Origin: Tilletiopsis washingtonensis
Lineage: Eukaryota > Basidiomycota > Exobasidiomycetes > Entylomatales
Direction: 5' to 3'
Length of the DNA: 64,000 nucleotides
Assembly (NCBI RefSeq): GCF_003144115.1
Contig: NW_020312002.1
Coordinates: 290,859-354,858, forward strand
The position numbers and the translations under genes are program-made. The notes beneath the pieces are model-generated. The model had not been told where the DNA came from and did not search any database. It worked only from the letters and a program-made list of their open reading frames with translations. Below, piece by piece: positions 32,257-45,400 of this stretch. Numbering within the stretch: position 1 is the stretch's first letter; each line of letters opens with the position of its first letter.

Positions 32257-33815
32257 CCGAGCTCTTGCTGCGCTCTGGTGCCTCGCGCGGCACCGCGCCA
32301 CAGCGGGCTGACCTTCGCGTGACTTCTGCGAGGGTCGGCCGCAACACCGCCGCCGTGCGGCTTTGCTGCGCTCTGACGGCCCCGCCAACTGGCCAGAGAT
32401 TGGAGAAACTGCCTGCGGAAATCTCCTGTCCGAGTCCGAGCCTCTGCGCTGGCTGAGGCAGTTTTGCGGCGGCAGGCAAGGCGAGTCGGAGGGACGCGGC
32501 GCCGTCGGTCGGAGGCGGGTGTGACAGGCACGCGGCCTGCGTGCAGGATGCGTGACGCGCCGGTCATCCGCTTACTCCGGCTGCCGCAGCAGAGCAGACG
32601 CACAGCCTGCTGCGGCTGCGGCTGCACCTGGCGGCTGCACGCAGGACGCAGCGGTCCTTGTCGGTGCCGAAGCCGGTGCCGGCGCTGCGGTGAGCCCATG
32701 AGCACGCCCCTCTGCACCGCTGCCGCGGCTGCACCTGCACGCTGCAGCCACCGCAGGATGCCGCATGGCCGTCCGCTCGCTCGCTGCTCATGCAAAGGCG
32801 CCGCCTGAAGCGGGGAACGGGCGACAGGTGCGTGCTGCCAGGCACGGCCGTTGCAGACAGACATAAGCGCAGACTGCGGCGGCCGAAGAGAAGCGCGAGA
32901 AGGAGGAGACGCCGCGTCCGCTGCCGGCACACCTGCGCCTGCCGCGCTGCAGCAGAAGCAGCCGTCGCACCATGCGGCATGGTGGCGCTCCGGGCAGCCC
33001 GTGTCTCTGAGCACACGTCTCTCCGCCTCGCTTGTCTTGCCCGGCTTGCTCTCCCTCGACGGAGCATTCACTTGCCTCTGAGACGCCTCGCCGGTAGCCG
33101 AGGATTGCCTGCCTGCCCTCGCACATGCAGGCTACCCTGGGGTCCTGGCCGCAAAGCCCACCTGGCGCCACCTGCTCGAGCATGCAAGCGCCACCTGGAG
33201 ATGACCCGGATACTGCAGATCTTGCGTTGGCCTCGTGCCCATGCTACCGGCTGCAAGAAGCAGCGGCTGTTTCTCTCGCTCATCACCGGCGCTGCTGGTG
33301 AGACGCAGGCCAGCAGCGGCTGGCGTGTGAGCCTCACCACTCTCCCGCAGTCACGCACCAACGTGCGCAAGCCTGAATCCTCTTGATTGAACCGTCTGTC
33401 TCTCCTGCGCCAAAGCGGCGGAAGCACAGCCGGCATGGTGGCGCTACATCGCGAGCTCCGCGAAGCTCAAAGGATGGGACATGCGGAGCGCAGCTCGGCG
33501 GCGCCGCCTCTGCTGCGGCGTGCATTTCCCCGCCTCCGCTGATTAGCCGCAGCAGCAGGCACGCTGCGGCCACCGGCGTCTGCCAGCACGCCCCGAACGG
33601 CTCCGCTGCGGCTCGGCGAAAGAGAAATGTCGTCGACAGGCGAATCTGAGAAGAGCGACTGGAGTGCAGGCTGCCGCTCGGGCTGCCCTGGCGAGCTCGC
33701 GAGATGTGTCACTCCCGCTGCCAGGCACGCTCCGCGCTCAGAGCGCTGCAGCAGAACACGCCGGTGCACAGGGGCTGCTTGCATGTGTGACGGGGGAAGG
33801 ACAACCGCTCGCCGC

Positions 33816-36800
33816 TCAGCTCTCGGAAGACGGCTCGGCAGTAGCATCAGCGAGCTCAGGCGCGACAGCGTCGGGCTCCGTAACGGCGAGCGCAGCCTGT
33901 TCCGCCAAGCCCTGTCGGACGGACGCGACCGTCGGCGTGGCCTCGGAGACCTGCTGCGTGTCGATGTCCTTGACGTTGATGACAGGCGCCGCAGCCGGAG
34001 CTGGCTCCGCTGCAGCCAGCTTGACCGACTTCTTCGGACTGGGCAGCGCCGGCGACGAGCGGCGGTTGATGTGCAGCGACGAGGCGACGCGCTTCGCCAG
34101 CGCATCGGGCCCCGATCCAAAGCCTCGCCGCACCTCGCTGCTCTCGCGCGCCGCCGCCAGCGCCGACTGGCCGCGTGCCGCAGCGCCGGGCGGCAGCGCA
34201 GCACTGGTGCGCAGCTGACCAGACAGCACAATGTACTGGATGCTGCCCCACTCCCACAGCTTGCGCTCGAGCCTGAGGGTAGAGTGGCGTCAGCTGACAT
34301 GTCACTCGGCAGCACGCTGGCACGCACCAGTTGAGGTTGACCGGCTTGTTAAGGAAGTCGTTGCAGCCGGCCGCGAGCGCTGCGACCCTGTCCGAGTTGA
34401 GCACCGAGGCCGTGAGGGCGACGATGATGACCGAGGCGCGGAAGGGCGTCTGCGCCGCCATGTTCGGCGACATCGGTGTGGCAATCAGCGGCGGCGGCGC
34501 GTCGAGCTCGCGGTTGCTCTGCGAGCCGGCCTGCGACGCTGGCGGCGTCGACGGCACCACACCGATGTTCTCGGCACGCTCGAGCTTGCGGATCTCTTTC
34601 GTCGCCTCGATGCCATCCATGACGGGCAGCTGAATGTCCATCTGAGGAGCCCGGCGCGTGAGCTGCTGTGCACCAGGCAGCTCCCAAGGCACTCACGAGA
34701 ATGAGATGGAAGCCGCCGCTCTGCCACTTGTTCACCGCCTCGCGACCGTCGCGCGCGACATCGAAGGCAATCTCCTTGCGTGTCATGAACTTGGTCAGAA
34801 TGCGCAAGTTGATGGGGTTGTCTGTGTGCTAAGAGTGTCAGCTGAGCGTCGCGCAGGCCTGGCCCCGACGTCACGCACCTTCGACGATCAGCACTTTGAT
34901 GGGCGGCAGCACCTTCTCGCGCACGGGCGCCCGCTTTGGACCACCGCCCTTCTTCACGGTAGGCGCGAAGCCAGCTCCGATCAGCAGACCAGACTGCGGC
35001 TGCGCGGACGGCCTGCGAGGCACGGGCTGCGTTGGCAACGCAAAGGACTGCCGCGCGTGCGCTGCCGCCTCCAGGGGCAGTGTCGGCGAGCCCGGCGAGG
35101 TGGCCGACGTGGGCGACAGTTTAGCATGCTGGCCTGCAGGCTCAGCTAATGTCGCCTGCGGGGCAGTAGCCTTGGCAGTCTTGCGCGGCGGGGCGACGCT
35201 GACGCCTTCGCGGCGCGGCAGCTTGATCCTGGGTGGCGACTTGGGCTCCGGAGCGGCCTCGCGAGCCGGGGCCGGCGCCGATGCAGGAGCACTGCTGGCA
35301 GCCTCGGCTGCGTGGACGCTCGGCTGCGGCGCACTGCCGGCCTCTGCCACACTTGGAGCCTTGGCAGAGGCCCCCGAGAGACGCGAAGACGGCACGATGC
35401 CGACGTGCTTGGGGTCCCACACCGCGCTGGAGCGGGCGACTTCGTCGAGCGGGGTCGCGAGCGGCGGCTTGGAGCCAGCCAGCACACTCTCGATGCCGAC
35501 CTGCGGCGAGAAGAGGCTGCCAGCAGGGTAGGCCCAATCACTCGCCGCCGCGCCGCCGTCCGTGCCGGCGCCCTGCGTCTTCCGACGAGAGCCTCGGCCA
35601 GACGACGCGTGTGTCTCGCGTGTCGTACGGGGTGTCGCAGTGACGTCGGTGGCATCGCCGGTGCCTCGTCTCGACTCGGACTTTCGCCTGCCGCCATCTG
35701 AAGCCGCGCCACCGCCGTTGGAAGACACGCCGGCCTGGCTGACGTTCTCGCCGCTGCCTCTGCGCTGCGAGGCCGGCGTGCGGCTACCGTGCGAGGATGT
35801 CGTGGCAGGCTGGAAGAAGATGCCGGCAGGCCGGCCGTCGGGACTCTGGATCACCATGCCCGACGCACCGCGGCTGCCCATGCGTGCCGCTGTCTCGCTG
35901 AAGTAGCCGAGCGCGTCGAAGGGCATGGGGCTCGCCGGCGCGCCCGCGGCGATCCCGCCAGCAGCGGATGCAGCTCCAGGCGCGACGACAGCCGGCATGC
36001 TGGCCGGCTGCGAGCCTTCCGAGGCGACCGGCTGGCTGCCGTGGCTGACGGAATCTGACGGAGCAGACGCCAGCTTGCGCTCAGCAGGAGCAGGAGCTGT
36101 GGCGGCAGCGGCGGCGGCGGCGGGCTTGACCTGTCGTGGTGTGGGCTCCTGCTGGGCTGCTGCAAGCAGAGGCGCACTGATCATCGTTGGCGGCGGAGGG
36201 AGCTCAAGACGCAGACCGTGCTTGCGGTCCGGCGATTTCGATCCCTTGCGGAGCGGTGCCGGCGCCGCTATGTGCGGTGCGTCGGCGCCAAGCGATCGTC
36301 CAGGCACCATGCCCGGAGAGGGCATTCCGCTCGTCTGCCAGCCGGCACCGCCCGCCGCGCGCGAGGCGGTGACTGGAGACAGCGGGCTCGTAGCGATGGG
36401 CGAGAAGAAGGGATCCACGAGCGGCTTGTACACTGCCGTGTGCATCGCCGTCAGCAGCCGCCGCACGCCGGCAGGCTGCGGAATAACGATGACCTCGGGC
36501 AGCGGCGCCACCTGCGTCGACGCGGACTCGACGATGGGCTGGATGGCATCGCGCACCATGCGGAAGTTGCGCAGGCTAGTAAAGTAGATGATCGCATGCG
36601 TCGAGTCGTCCTCGTCCTCGTTCGGTCGCTCCGCCGCCGGTGCGGCATCTGCTTTCCGCCCGCTGAGGGCGATGTCCTCGTCAACGAGCCGCCTCACCTG
36701 GCGGTTCGACGACGGCGGGCCGCGTCGGAGTGCTGGTCTTGCGCCGCGCTGACTCGAGTCCATCGCGGAGTGCAGCAGCGAGATGGCAGAGCGCATGCGC

Positions 36801-38987
36801 AGGAGCTCGCGCTGCAGCGTGTCGATGTCGTCGTCGATCATGATGAAGCTGAACGGCACAATCTGACTGCCGCTGCGGGTCATCGGCGGTGCTGTTAGCG
36901 CGCTAGGTCCTTCTGATGCGCTATCGCCCTTCGGCGCGGCATCAGAGCGCACCACAACGGGCACGCCCGTGACCGGGTCCAGCACCGCGGTCTCGGACCC
37001 CGAGCGCGCGGCACTGCGGCCGCCTGGCGCACTTGTGATCTGCGATCCCATGCCGACGTCGCTGGGATAGTGCACGAGGCTCGGCTTGTTGCCGGACAGT
37101 GCGATAGCTGTCCGCGGCGCGTTCGTCTCCTCGCCAGAGCCCGGGCCCGTCCAAAGCCGCTCTTCCGAGTCGTGGAGCGCCCCTTCCAGTGGCAACCGCG
37201 CAGTCTCACAGCCGAAGCTCGCGAGCGTCTCGGAGAGGTGCCGAGCAAAGACACTGGTCGGAGAAGCGTGCAGTGCGATCTTCTTGCCGCGGAGCTCCTT
37301 GGCGGCAAAGGTCGCCAGCTCCGAGGCAGACGGCTCCTCGGCCAGCTCAAGGGCTGGCAGAAAGCGCTGCCGAGCCTCAGTCTCTGCCGAATCTCGATGC
37401 GCCGCTTCGACGAGTGCGGCACCGGCGACAAGAGGCAGTCGGATGACTTGGCGTATCCTGCTTGATAAGACGTCGTCTGGGCCCAGCTGAAGCTCTTCGA
37501 CTTCGACGCCAGCGCCGGTGTCGTGCAGCAGCTGTGCAGACGGCGGGTGGCGCAGTGTGGCCGATGCCGAGGTTGCGCCGGCAGCATGCGGCTGGCTGAG
37601 CGTCACATGCAGGGAATAGCGATGCGTCTCGCTGCCATCTGACGTCTCTGCCGACTCGGCCCTGTCGATGTGGATGCCGACCTCGATCGTGGCTCCAGTG
37701 AGAGCGGAGGCTATTGTGCGAGAGAGTACCTGGGCGATATCGCATCAGCCTGGCCGCACGGGCACGTCTGGCAGGTCCTGCACTCACATGAACCATGGCG
37801 AAGCGCACCGCCCCTTCGTCGCCTCTCACGCTCATCCCTGCTCGCACTGCGGCTGCCTCTGAGCCAGTCGACTCCAGCACATTCCCGCCCTGGTAGAGGA
37901 CGAGATGCACCCCGTTCTCTGCCGCCTGGCCCGAGACGACGTCGGCGACGCGCTGGCCCATCTCGAGGATGTCAAAGTCGGCCGGCAGACTCAGCGAGGC
38001 CAGCGAGGTGCTCGAGAGCTGCAGCGAGCCGCTGCTCGAGCTGGCGACTTGCGCTTCGACGGTAGCACTCGGTACTTCCTCCGGCGCAACCCCGCCGACG
38101 TTCGCGGCAGCCACAGCGGCGCGCTGCGCCAGGCCAGCGGCACCAGCAAAGCTCTGAGCAGCAGTGACGCCGGGCGCCTCGCCGGAGAGCGCATCAGCCC
38201 GGACGTTCGGTCCCGTATCTGGCCCGCCCATCCGTGCGCAGAGCCAGTTGAGGGTGCGGCACGCCTCCAGCAGCGCCTCCACGCTGGCGACAGGCACCTG
38301 CAGGCTCATGGCGCTGAGCCGCTCGTGCGAGGGATCGAGCAGGTGCGGAGGTATGACCTGCAGCAGCGTCGTGATCGGCAGCTGCAGAGTGTCGGCAACG
38401 AGACTGGAGTAGCTCGCCATCGTCGTCAGGCGCTCGGTGTCGGTGCTGGTGCTCGGCTGGCCAGTGCCGAGATGAGCCGGCGCAGACATTGCGTGCCGCA
38501 GGGAATTATCGGGCTGCGCGCCGGGCGAGGCAGCATGCTCGGCAGCGACGGCGGGCAGAGGCACGCCAGTCTCTGCTGCGCCGGTCTCGCTGCCTCGGTT
38601 CGTAGGCGTGCTGCTGCCCTGACTCGGGCCGGTGGCAGAGCCTCCTGCCGCAGGGTCCCGCTCCGGCTGCTTGCCGCGTGCCCGCTCCGATCGCCGCTCA
38701 GAGCCCACGCCTCCGCCCGGATGCTTGAGTGCGCCGAGCCGCGCGCTCAGCGGCGCCGTCAAGCTGCGATGGAAGGGCCGGCGCGGCACAGGCGCATTCG
38801 TCTCGCTGCCCTCGGACGGCGTGCCCTGCGCCGCGTCGAAGCGAAGCACGGGCGTGCGCGGCTGCTCGGGCAGGTCAGACGCACCGCCAGGCGATGGCAG
38901 CGACTTGTTGAGGTGTGGAAGCGTCGGACGGGCGAGACGTAGCGCCGGCGCGGCGCCCTCGACGCTTTGCGCCTGAGGCTCGGCCAT
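33816..38987 (-). CDS. SSK1: Response regulator Ssk1 of the HOG osmostress pathway
   Basis: Receives phosphate from the Sln1-Ypd1 type phosphorelay and, when unphosphorylated, activates the MAPKKK above Hog1. Five exons: 37788-38987, 34879-37729, 34697-34821, 34328-34641, 33816-34272, giving 1648 residues. The receiver domain is C-terminal, from about 1343: KVLIVEDNPINLRILTKF, phospho-acceptor Asp1394 in LILMDIQLPVMDG, and Lys1491 in LNKPVN. It holds a Pro/Ser-rich insertion of about 40 residues between helix 3 and strand 4, as in other fungal Ssk1 proteins. The remainder is long and low-complexity, with scattered ordered blocks such as VLSRTIASALTGATIEVGIH. The start at 38987 is the first ATG after an in-frame stop; an 11-codon upstream ORF lies at 39063-39098. 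The protein is large for the family. Confidence 0.92.
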
Positions 38988-39433
38988 GGTGTCCGACGTG
39001 TCCGACGCCAGGTGGAGCACGGACGGTCCCTGCGAGAGAGCCGCGCTGGACGACGAGGCGCCCTAGATCAGCAGTCTGCGGCTACACTGCGCAGCCATGC
39101 GGCGCTGCAGCGTGCAAGAGACGTGCGCGAGGGCGAGCGCAGGTGTGGACACGAGTGGGCGAAGAGGACAGCGGGGGATGGTGGTGAGATGCAGGCACGG
39201 CCACGCAGATCGGGAGCGCCTGGGCTGGGCCCCGCGGCGATGCGCGCGGCGCGCGGCGTGCAGCAGAGAGGCGCGGCGGCGCGCCGTGCTGCCGCCGCAC
39301 TCGCTCCGTGAGCCGCTCTCTATCCGCTCCTCCACCATGCTCAGGCTGCGAGAGGACACGACAGCAGATCACAGAACAAGCAGGTGACACTAAGACTGGT
39401 GACTAGAATACATGAGGAGGCGGCTACAGGCGG
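38988..39433. other. Intergenic region upstream of SSK1
   Basis: 446 nt between the SSK1 start and the RING-CH gene stop, both minus strand. A short ORF on the minus strand (ATG at 39098, stop at 39063) would precede SSK1 if the leader reaches that far, and could damp translation. A CTCTCTCGCAG tract just before the SSK1 frame opens could be a leader-intron acceptor. Confidence 0.4.
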
Positions 39434-41356
39434 CTACTCGGCCGCGCCGGCAGCAGCGGCAGGCGGGACCTGCGCCGGCGCCATGCGCTCTCGCAGCGCC
39501 TGCCAGCTGGAGAGCAGCTTGGCCTTGACGTCGACGTTGGCGAGGCGCTCGCGCAGGCCCGGCTGCGGCGCCCGTTGCGCCTCGTGTGCTCTGCGCTCCT
39601 CCTTCTCCGCCTCCGTCTCGCCTCGGTCGATGATAATGTCTTCGATGCGCGAGAGCATGCGGCGCGTGTAGGCGCGCACGCCGCGGTAGACGAGGTGCAG
39701 CGCCCGCATGACGCCGAGGAAGACGAGGAAGAGCAGCACGGCTGTCGCGATGGCTCCGACATCGCCACCCTGGCCGTTCTGTCCGCCACCGCGCCCGTTG
39801 CCGCGTCGCCGACCGCCAGTCATGCGCACAAAGCCGCGCCCGAGACCGAAGTTGCCCAGATGCAGCAGAGGCATCGACAGCAGCATGGTCAGAAACGAGC
39901 TGACGCCCACGACGGAGAAGCCCAAGCTGACTGAGCGATGGAGTGAGCGGAGGCGTTTTGATGGAGGAAGAGGAGTGACTTACACTGCAGTGCAATCCTC
40001 TGGGCCCACGAGCTCGAGGTGAAGTCGTCCTCGTCCTCCTGCGCTTCTCGGTTCTTGCTGCCCGAATGCCTGTCCTCGTAGCGCTCATCCACCTCGTCCT
40101 CTTCGTCTTCGCCATTCGCCCACACCCACTTGAGCTCACTCCACCAGCCACGCTTGGCCACCTTGCTGCGCTCCGCCTGTCTCTGCGTGAGGCGCCTAGC
40201 CTCCCGGCGCTCCTCGTCGCCCTGCAGTTCGGCCAGCGCGGTGATGACGCCGCCCTTTTTGACGTGCGTAAGGCCGGCCTTGGCCATTTTCAAGAAGGCA
40301 CGGCTCTGCGCCCAAGAATCGTAGCCCAGCTCGAAGTAGCTGTTCTCCTCGCCGAGGTCGTCGATCCACGTGTTGGAATGATAGTCGCCGCCGGGGACAA
40401 GGTTCCAGCGGGAGGAGGCGGGCTCCGTCGCGACGCCGCCCCCGAATGACCGCAGTGCGACGTCGGTGGTCAGGCCGATGGCCCAGATGAGCATCAGAAA
40501 GAGCGGCACAGAGACGATGAAGAGCAGAATGGGCGACTGTGCGAAGCCGACGAAGCGCGACTGGCGGAAGCGATATGGCTGCCCGCACTGGTCGCACTGC
40601 ATGGCCGACGTCGAGCGCCGCGAGGCCATGCGCCACGAGGTGAGGCACGAGGTGTGCACGAACTGGGCAAAGGTCAGCTCTGGTGGCTGAGAGGTCCCGC
40701 CGACGAGCACTTACCTTCATAGTGCCGCGACACCTGCACGGCGCAATGAGCTTGCCCAGCCTCTCGCCGCCAGCCACGTTCGCAGAAGGGCCGTCGAAGC
40801 AGATGCGGCAGATGAGATCTTCGTCGGGGCGAGCCTCGGCTTGCTCCGCGGCCGGCTGCTCCGGTGCAGCCTGCTGCGCAGCGCCAGATCCCTCTCCCGC
40901 CTTGGCCTCTCTCGCCTCTGCTTCTGCCTGCGCATGCGCGCTGTTCGCCGAGGAGCAGGCCGAGGAGGCAGCGGACGAGCTGCGACGCCGCCGCCGGATG
41001 CGAGGCGCTGGCTCTGCATCGGCCTGCCGCTCTGCCTGCCGCGCATCGTCGCTGTCGCTGCTGGCTATGCGCTCGTGCGCGCCCTCCGGCTCGTCGAGGT
41101 CCACGCCGTGCGCCTTGAGGCGGGCCATGCGCTCGGCGCGCCAGTCGGGCGGCGCGAGAGGCTCAGCTGGCTCGCCTTCTGCATCGCTGTGCAATGAGTT
41201 CGAAGAAGAGGAGGCGTCGGACGAGGCATCGGCATGCCAGCCGTAGGTGAGGTCGGCGGCGTTGGCGGTGGCGACGGCGGGGTCGGGCGGCGCGCGCTGC
41301 CCGGGCAGGCGCTGCCGCAGCGTCTCCTGCAGCGTGGGCCGGCTGGGGCCCGACAT
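39434..41356 (-). CDS. RING-CH (MARCH-type) membrane E3 ubiquitin ligase
   Basis: Three exons: 40715-41356, 39984-40662, 39434-39930, giving 605 residues. The C4HC3 RING-CH finger is complete: Cys183, Cys186, Cys207, Cys209, His217, Cys220, Cys237 and Cys240. The block CRCRGTMKFVHTSCL is formed only by splicing a 52-nt intron. Hydrophobic segments follow at about 255-278 (LLFIVSVPLFLMLIWAIGL), 443-465 (VVGVSSFLTMLLSMPLL) and 500-525 (TAVLLFLVFLGVM). The N-terminal 180 residues are acidic and disordered. The protein probably ubiquitinates membrane proteins in the endomembrane system, like Doa10/MARCH relatives, though it has far fewer membrane segments than Doa10. Introns of 52 and 53 nt have GTAAGT donors. 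The specific substrate is unknown. Confidence 0.88.
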
Positions 41357-42404
41357 GCTCGGCGCCGGCAGAGGGCGGGAGCGAGCGAGAGAAGCGGAGG
41401 GTGATGCGCGAAGAAGGATGGGTGGAGGATGTGGTCGGGAGCGGAGGAGCGGCCCCTGATGCTGCCCCGCGCGCGTCGTGTGCGGGGCGCGAGCGTGGCG
41501 TGTGCTGACCTTGTGCCGCGGGCTGCTGCGCCTCCACGTCACCCGCAACACCCTGAAGCTGCAGCGGTGCGGCCTTCCGTGTGGCACGCTGCCTCGGCTC
41601 GCACACAGCAACCAGCACAGGGACGTTCAAAAGGCTCAGATCAGTCTGCGCATCCCTGTCCATCAGAGCACAGCATCGAGGGTGTGGCGACCCAGTGACG
41701 CTGCCGCAGTTTATCCGCCGGCGAGGAGAGACACCAGCGCAGCGAGACCCTTGTCACCGACGACGGCGCGCAGCAGCGACCTCGGCGGCGACTGCTGATC
41801 CGCAGCAGGCTGCCTTGCACCAGAGGTAGACATCCCAGATGCTCAGGCGCAGGAGTAGAGAGCTGGAGAGACGCACGTCGCAGCGCTCGCACGGCTGCTT
41901 GCCTGCCCGGCACCTCCTGGATCCGATAGAGCGACTGCTGCTACGACCGTGTATCCGCGATCGCGGCGAGAAGACGTTGCTCTGTACGAGTCGATGTGTA
42001 GCTGCTCGCTTTGCTGCACATCGGGCAGGAGCAGCGCTGGCTGCGCAGCGGGATGCGCAGCGGAAGCAGCTGCAGCGTTGGGTGCGGCCGAGCGGAGCCG
42101 GTGCTGGCGGGGCCGGGCGGCGAGGCGCGTCAGGAGGCACCGTGCGCGAGGCGGCGGCCGCGGCGGACAGCCGCTCAGCCGCGACATGCGACGCTTCGCC
42201 GTCTCAGCCTCCCGACCGCATCCTCTGCTCTGCACCCTCCACTGCCACTCTCGGCACGACACTCTCTCGCGGCTCAGCACCGCCTGCTCCTCTCTCCTCG
42301 TCTGCGCCGGCGGCACCCGTCCACGCCCGCCGCGCGCCGCTCCTCCGTGCGCTGCTGCGCCGTCGCCCGTCCCTGCCGCCGCTCGCACACCCCGCGCCGG
42401 CACG
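41357..42404. other. Divergent intergenic region, RING-CH ligase / VPS35
   Basis: 1.05 kb between the two start codons. Frames on both strands are low quality (Arg/Ala/Ser-rich, no domain). Presumably it carries both promoters. Nothing repeated or structured stands out. Confidence 0.45.
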
Positions 42405-45400
42405 ATGGACGACTCGGCAAAGGTGCTCAGCGAGGCGCTCGCCGCCGTCAAGGTGCAGCTCGTGCAGATGAAGCGCTGTCTTGTGAGTACCGCCGGGCCG
42501 CGTACTGCACATGCTGCGAGAAGCAAGGCCCTCTGGCGCTTGCCGGATGGCTGTGCACAGCCCTGCGGAGCAAGCTCCTTCAGCGCGCAGCTGACACGCC
42601 GCGCAGGACTCTGAGCTCCTGATGGATGCGCTCAAGGCCGCGTCGACGATGCTCGGCGAGCTGCGCACGTCGTCGCTCTCGCCAAAGAACTACTACGAGC
42701 TCTGTGAGTGCGCGCCGAGCAGGTGTGCTGCTGCAATGGGCGTCTCACGCCCGGCCTCTCAGACATGGCGGTCTTCGATGCGCTGCGGCATCTCTCCATC
42801 TACCTCTTCGACGCCCACACGACGGGCAAGCACCACCTGGCCGACCTGTACGAGCTCGTGCAGTACTGCGGGAACATTGTGCCGCGGGTGCGTGCTGCAG
42901 CGCGCAGGGCCGCACGAACAGCTGGCTGACGCCTCGCTGCAGCTCTACCTCATGATCACCGTCGGCAGCGTGTACATGTCCATCCCCGATGCGCCCATCA
43001 AGGAGATCATGAAGGACATCATGGAGATGAGCCGCGGCGTGCAGCACCCCACGCGCGGCCTCTTCCTGCGGCACTACCTGAGCGGTGCGACGCGCGACTA
43101 CCTGCCCATCGGCGCCGATATGGGGTAAGTCGCTGCAGCGCAGGCCATTGGCTGCTTACGCTGACAGTGCGGCAGACCGGGAGGCAACCTGCAGGACAGC
43201 ATCGGCTTCGTGCTGACCAACTTCATCGAGATGAACAAGCTGTGGGTGCGCCTGCAGCACCAGGGCCACTCGCGCGAGCGCGAGAAGCGCGAGATGGAGC
43301 GCAAGGAGCTGCGCATCCTCGTCGGCACGAACCTGGTGCGCCTGAGCCAGCTCGACGGCGTCGACCTGGAGATGTACCGGCGCATCATCTTGCCATCGAT
43401 CCTGGAGCAGGTGGTCAACTGCAAGGATGTGATCGCGCAGGAGTACCTGATGGAGGTGGTCATTCAGGTGAGACCAGAACCGAGAGCGGGTTGGCGGCGG
43501 CACTCTGACCGCGGTGCTGCAGGTCTTTCCCGATGAGTTCCACCTGCGCACGCTGGGGCCCTTCCTCTCCGCGTGCGCACAGCTGCACCCAAAGGTCAAC
43601 ATCAAGCAGATCGTCATCTCGCTCATCGACCGGCTGGCCGCGTATGCCGCGCGCGAGGCAGAGAACGACAGTCCAGAGGAGATCCGAAGGCAGGAGGAAG
43701 AGGCCGGGCGCCGCCTGGCCGAGAAGACGCGCGACATGCGCATGACGGGCCAGAGCGCGGGCCCGAGCAGCGTGTGGGACGAGGTGCGCGCCGAGGGCGA
43801 GCCGCGCGGAGTGGCAGAGGACACGATGGCGCCGCAGGCATCCACCTCTGCCAGCGCCGTAGCCGCAGCGCCGCCAGTCGAGCGGTCAGGCTTTGCCATC
43901 GACCCGGCAGACGCCGCTGCGCCAAATGTCGCAACGCACAGCTCCGTCGACGCAGGCGGCTTCTCGGGCGTGCCGGAGGGCATGGAAGACGACGCATGGG
44001 GCGGCGCGGCCGGCAGCGCCAACGCTTGGGGCAGCGCCGCTTCAGCCACCGACTCGGCTTCGAGCGTGCGCGCCAGCACGGATGCGACCTCGGAGGCTGC
44101 TGAGGGGTCCGGCCGCGAGATGCGGTCCGACGCCTTTCCTTCGACTGCTCCTGCTGAGCCAGCCAAGGCCGAGGCACCCGCGCAGCCGCCACAGGCCGCA
44201 GACGCACCGGCAGAGCAGGTCCCTGCACAGGAGGCCGCCGCAGCTAGCGCAGAGGCGCCGCCGGCCGCGCCGCCGGCCGCGCCGGCACCGCCACGCAAGT
44301 TCCGCGGCATTCCCGAGGACGTCAAGCTGTTCGAGGTCTTCTGGGCGCAGGTGGTGCAGCTCATCCAGGCGCGGCCCGACTTGTCCATCATGGACATCAC
44401 CGCGCTGCTCGTGTCGCTCGTCAATCTCTCGCTGAGCTGCTACCCGGACCAGCTCGAGTATGTCGACCAGGTGCTCGGCTTTGCGCGCGAGAAGGTGGCG
44501 CAGGCGGACCAGACGGCCGATCTGCACTCGCAAGTGACGATGGGCAACCTCAACGCGCTGCTGCTCTCGCCGATCAATTCGTACCTCACGGTGCTGACGC
44601 TGCTGGCACTGCCGAACTACAACGCGCTGCTGAATGCGCAGCCGTACTCGACGCGCAAGAGCATCGCGCACGCCGTCGTCATGTCCGTGCTCAAGAATGA
44701 GACGGTCATGGCGACGCCCGAGGATGTCAACGGCGTGCTGGAGCTGTGCAGCACGCTCGTGCTCGACCAGAAGGACGTGATGATGCCGGGCTCGATGCAT
44801 CACGGCCTCGGACCGGGGGCGCCTGGCTACCCGTCGGGCGCTCACGGCCAGCATGTGCACCCGCAAGATCCGCGCTATGCGCACATGGCGGCCGGCGGAG
44901 CGCCGCTGTACGGCGGCGGCATGGGCCGCGCCATGAACGCGCGGCACATGGCGCAGTACGACCTCGAGGAGATGGCCGAGGAGCAGGGCTGGATCGCACG
45001 CATGGTGCACCTCTTCCGCTCGGACAACCTCGAGACGCAGTTCAGCCTCATCCAGACGGCGCGGCGGCACTTTGTCGCCGGCGGCGAGCGCATCCGGCAC
45101 ACGCTGCCGCCGCTCATCGTGTCGGGCATCAAGCTGGCGCGGCGCTACAAGCTGCGCGAGAAGCTCGAGAGCGACTGGGAGACCAAGATGCTCACGCTGT
45201 ACAAGTTTGTGCACCAGGTCATCTCCATTCTCTACAACAAGGTCGAGTCGTCGGACACGTGTCTGCGCCTCTTCCTGCTTGCCGCGCAGTCGGCCGACGA
45301 GACGGGCTTCGAGGAGCTGGCGTACGAGTTCTACGTGCAGGCCTTTACGATCTACGAGGAGTCCATCTCCGAGAGCCGTGCGCAGCTGCAGGCCATCGGC

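Larger units (their letters stand above)
29141..33815. other. 4.7-kb region without a credible gene
   Basis: This is the largest gene-poor stretch. Very long frames exist (for example 504 codons at 29865-31379 on the + strand), but they are Arg/Ala/Cys/Gln-rich with no hydrophobic periodicity or domain, and antisense frames of similar length overlap them. The sequence is rich in GCAGC/CTGCA words. It contains the CDC25 upstream region, three direct copies of a 12-mer near 32.2 kb, and the 3' UTR of SSK1. I cannot exclude a long non-coding RNA or an intron-rich, poorly conserved gene. Confidence 0.45.

Noticed and set aside
40663-40714. Shorter intron choice in the RING-CH gene (acceptor after 28 nt)
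   Set aside because: 28 nt is below a workable intron size, and the 52-nt choice restores the conserved block CRCRGTMKFVHTSCL.
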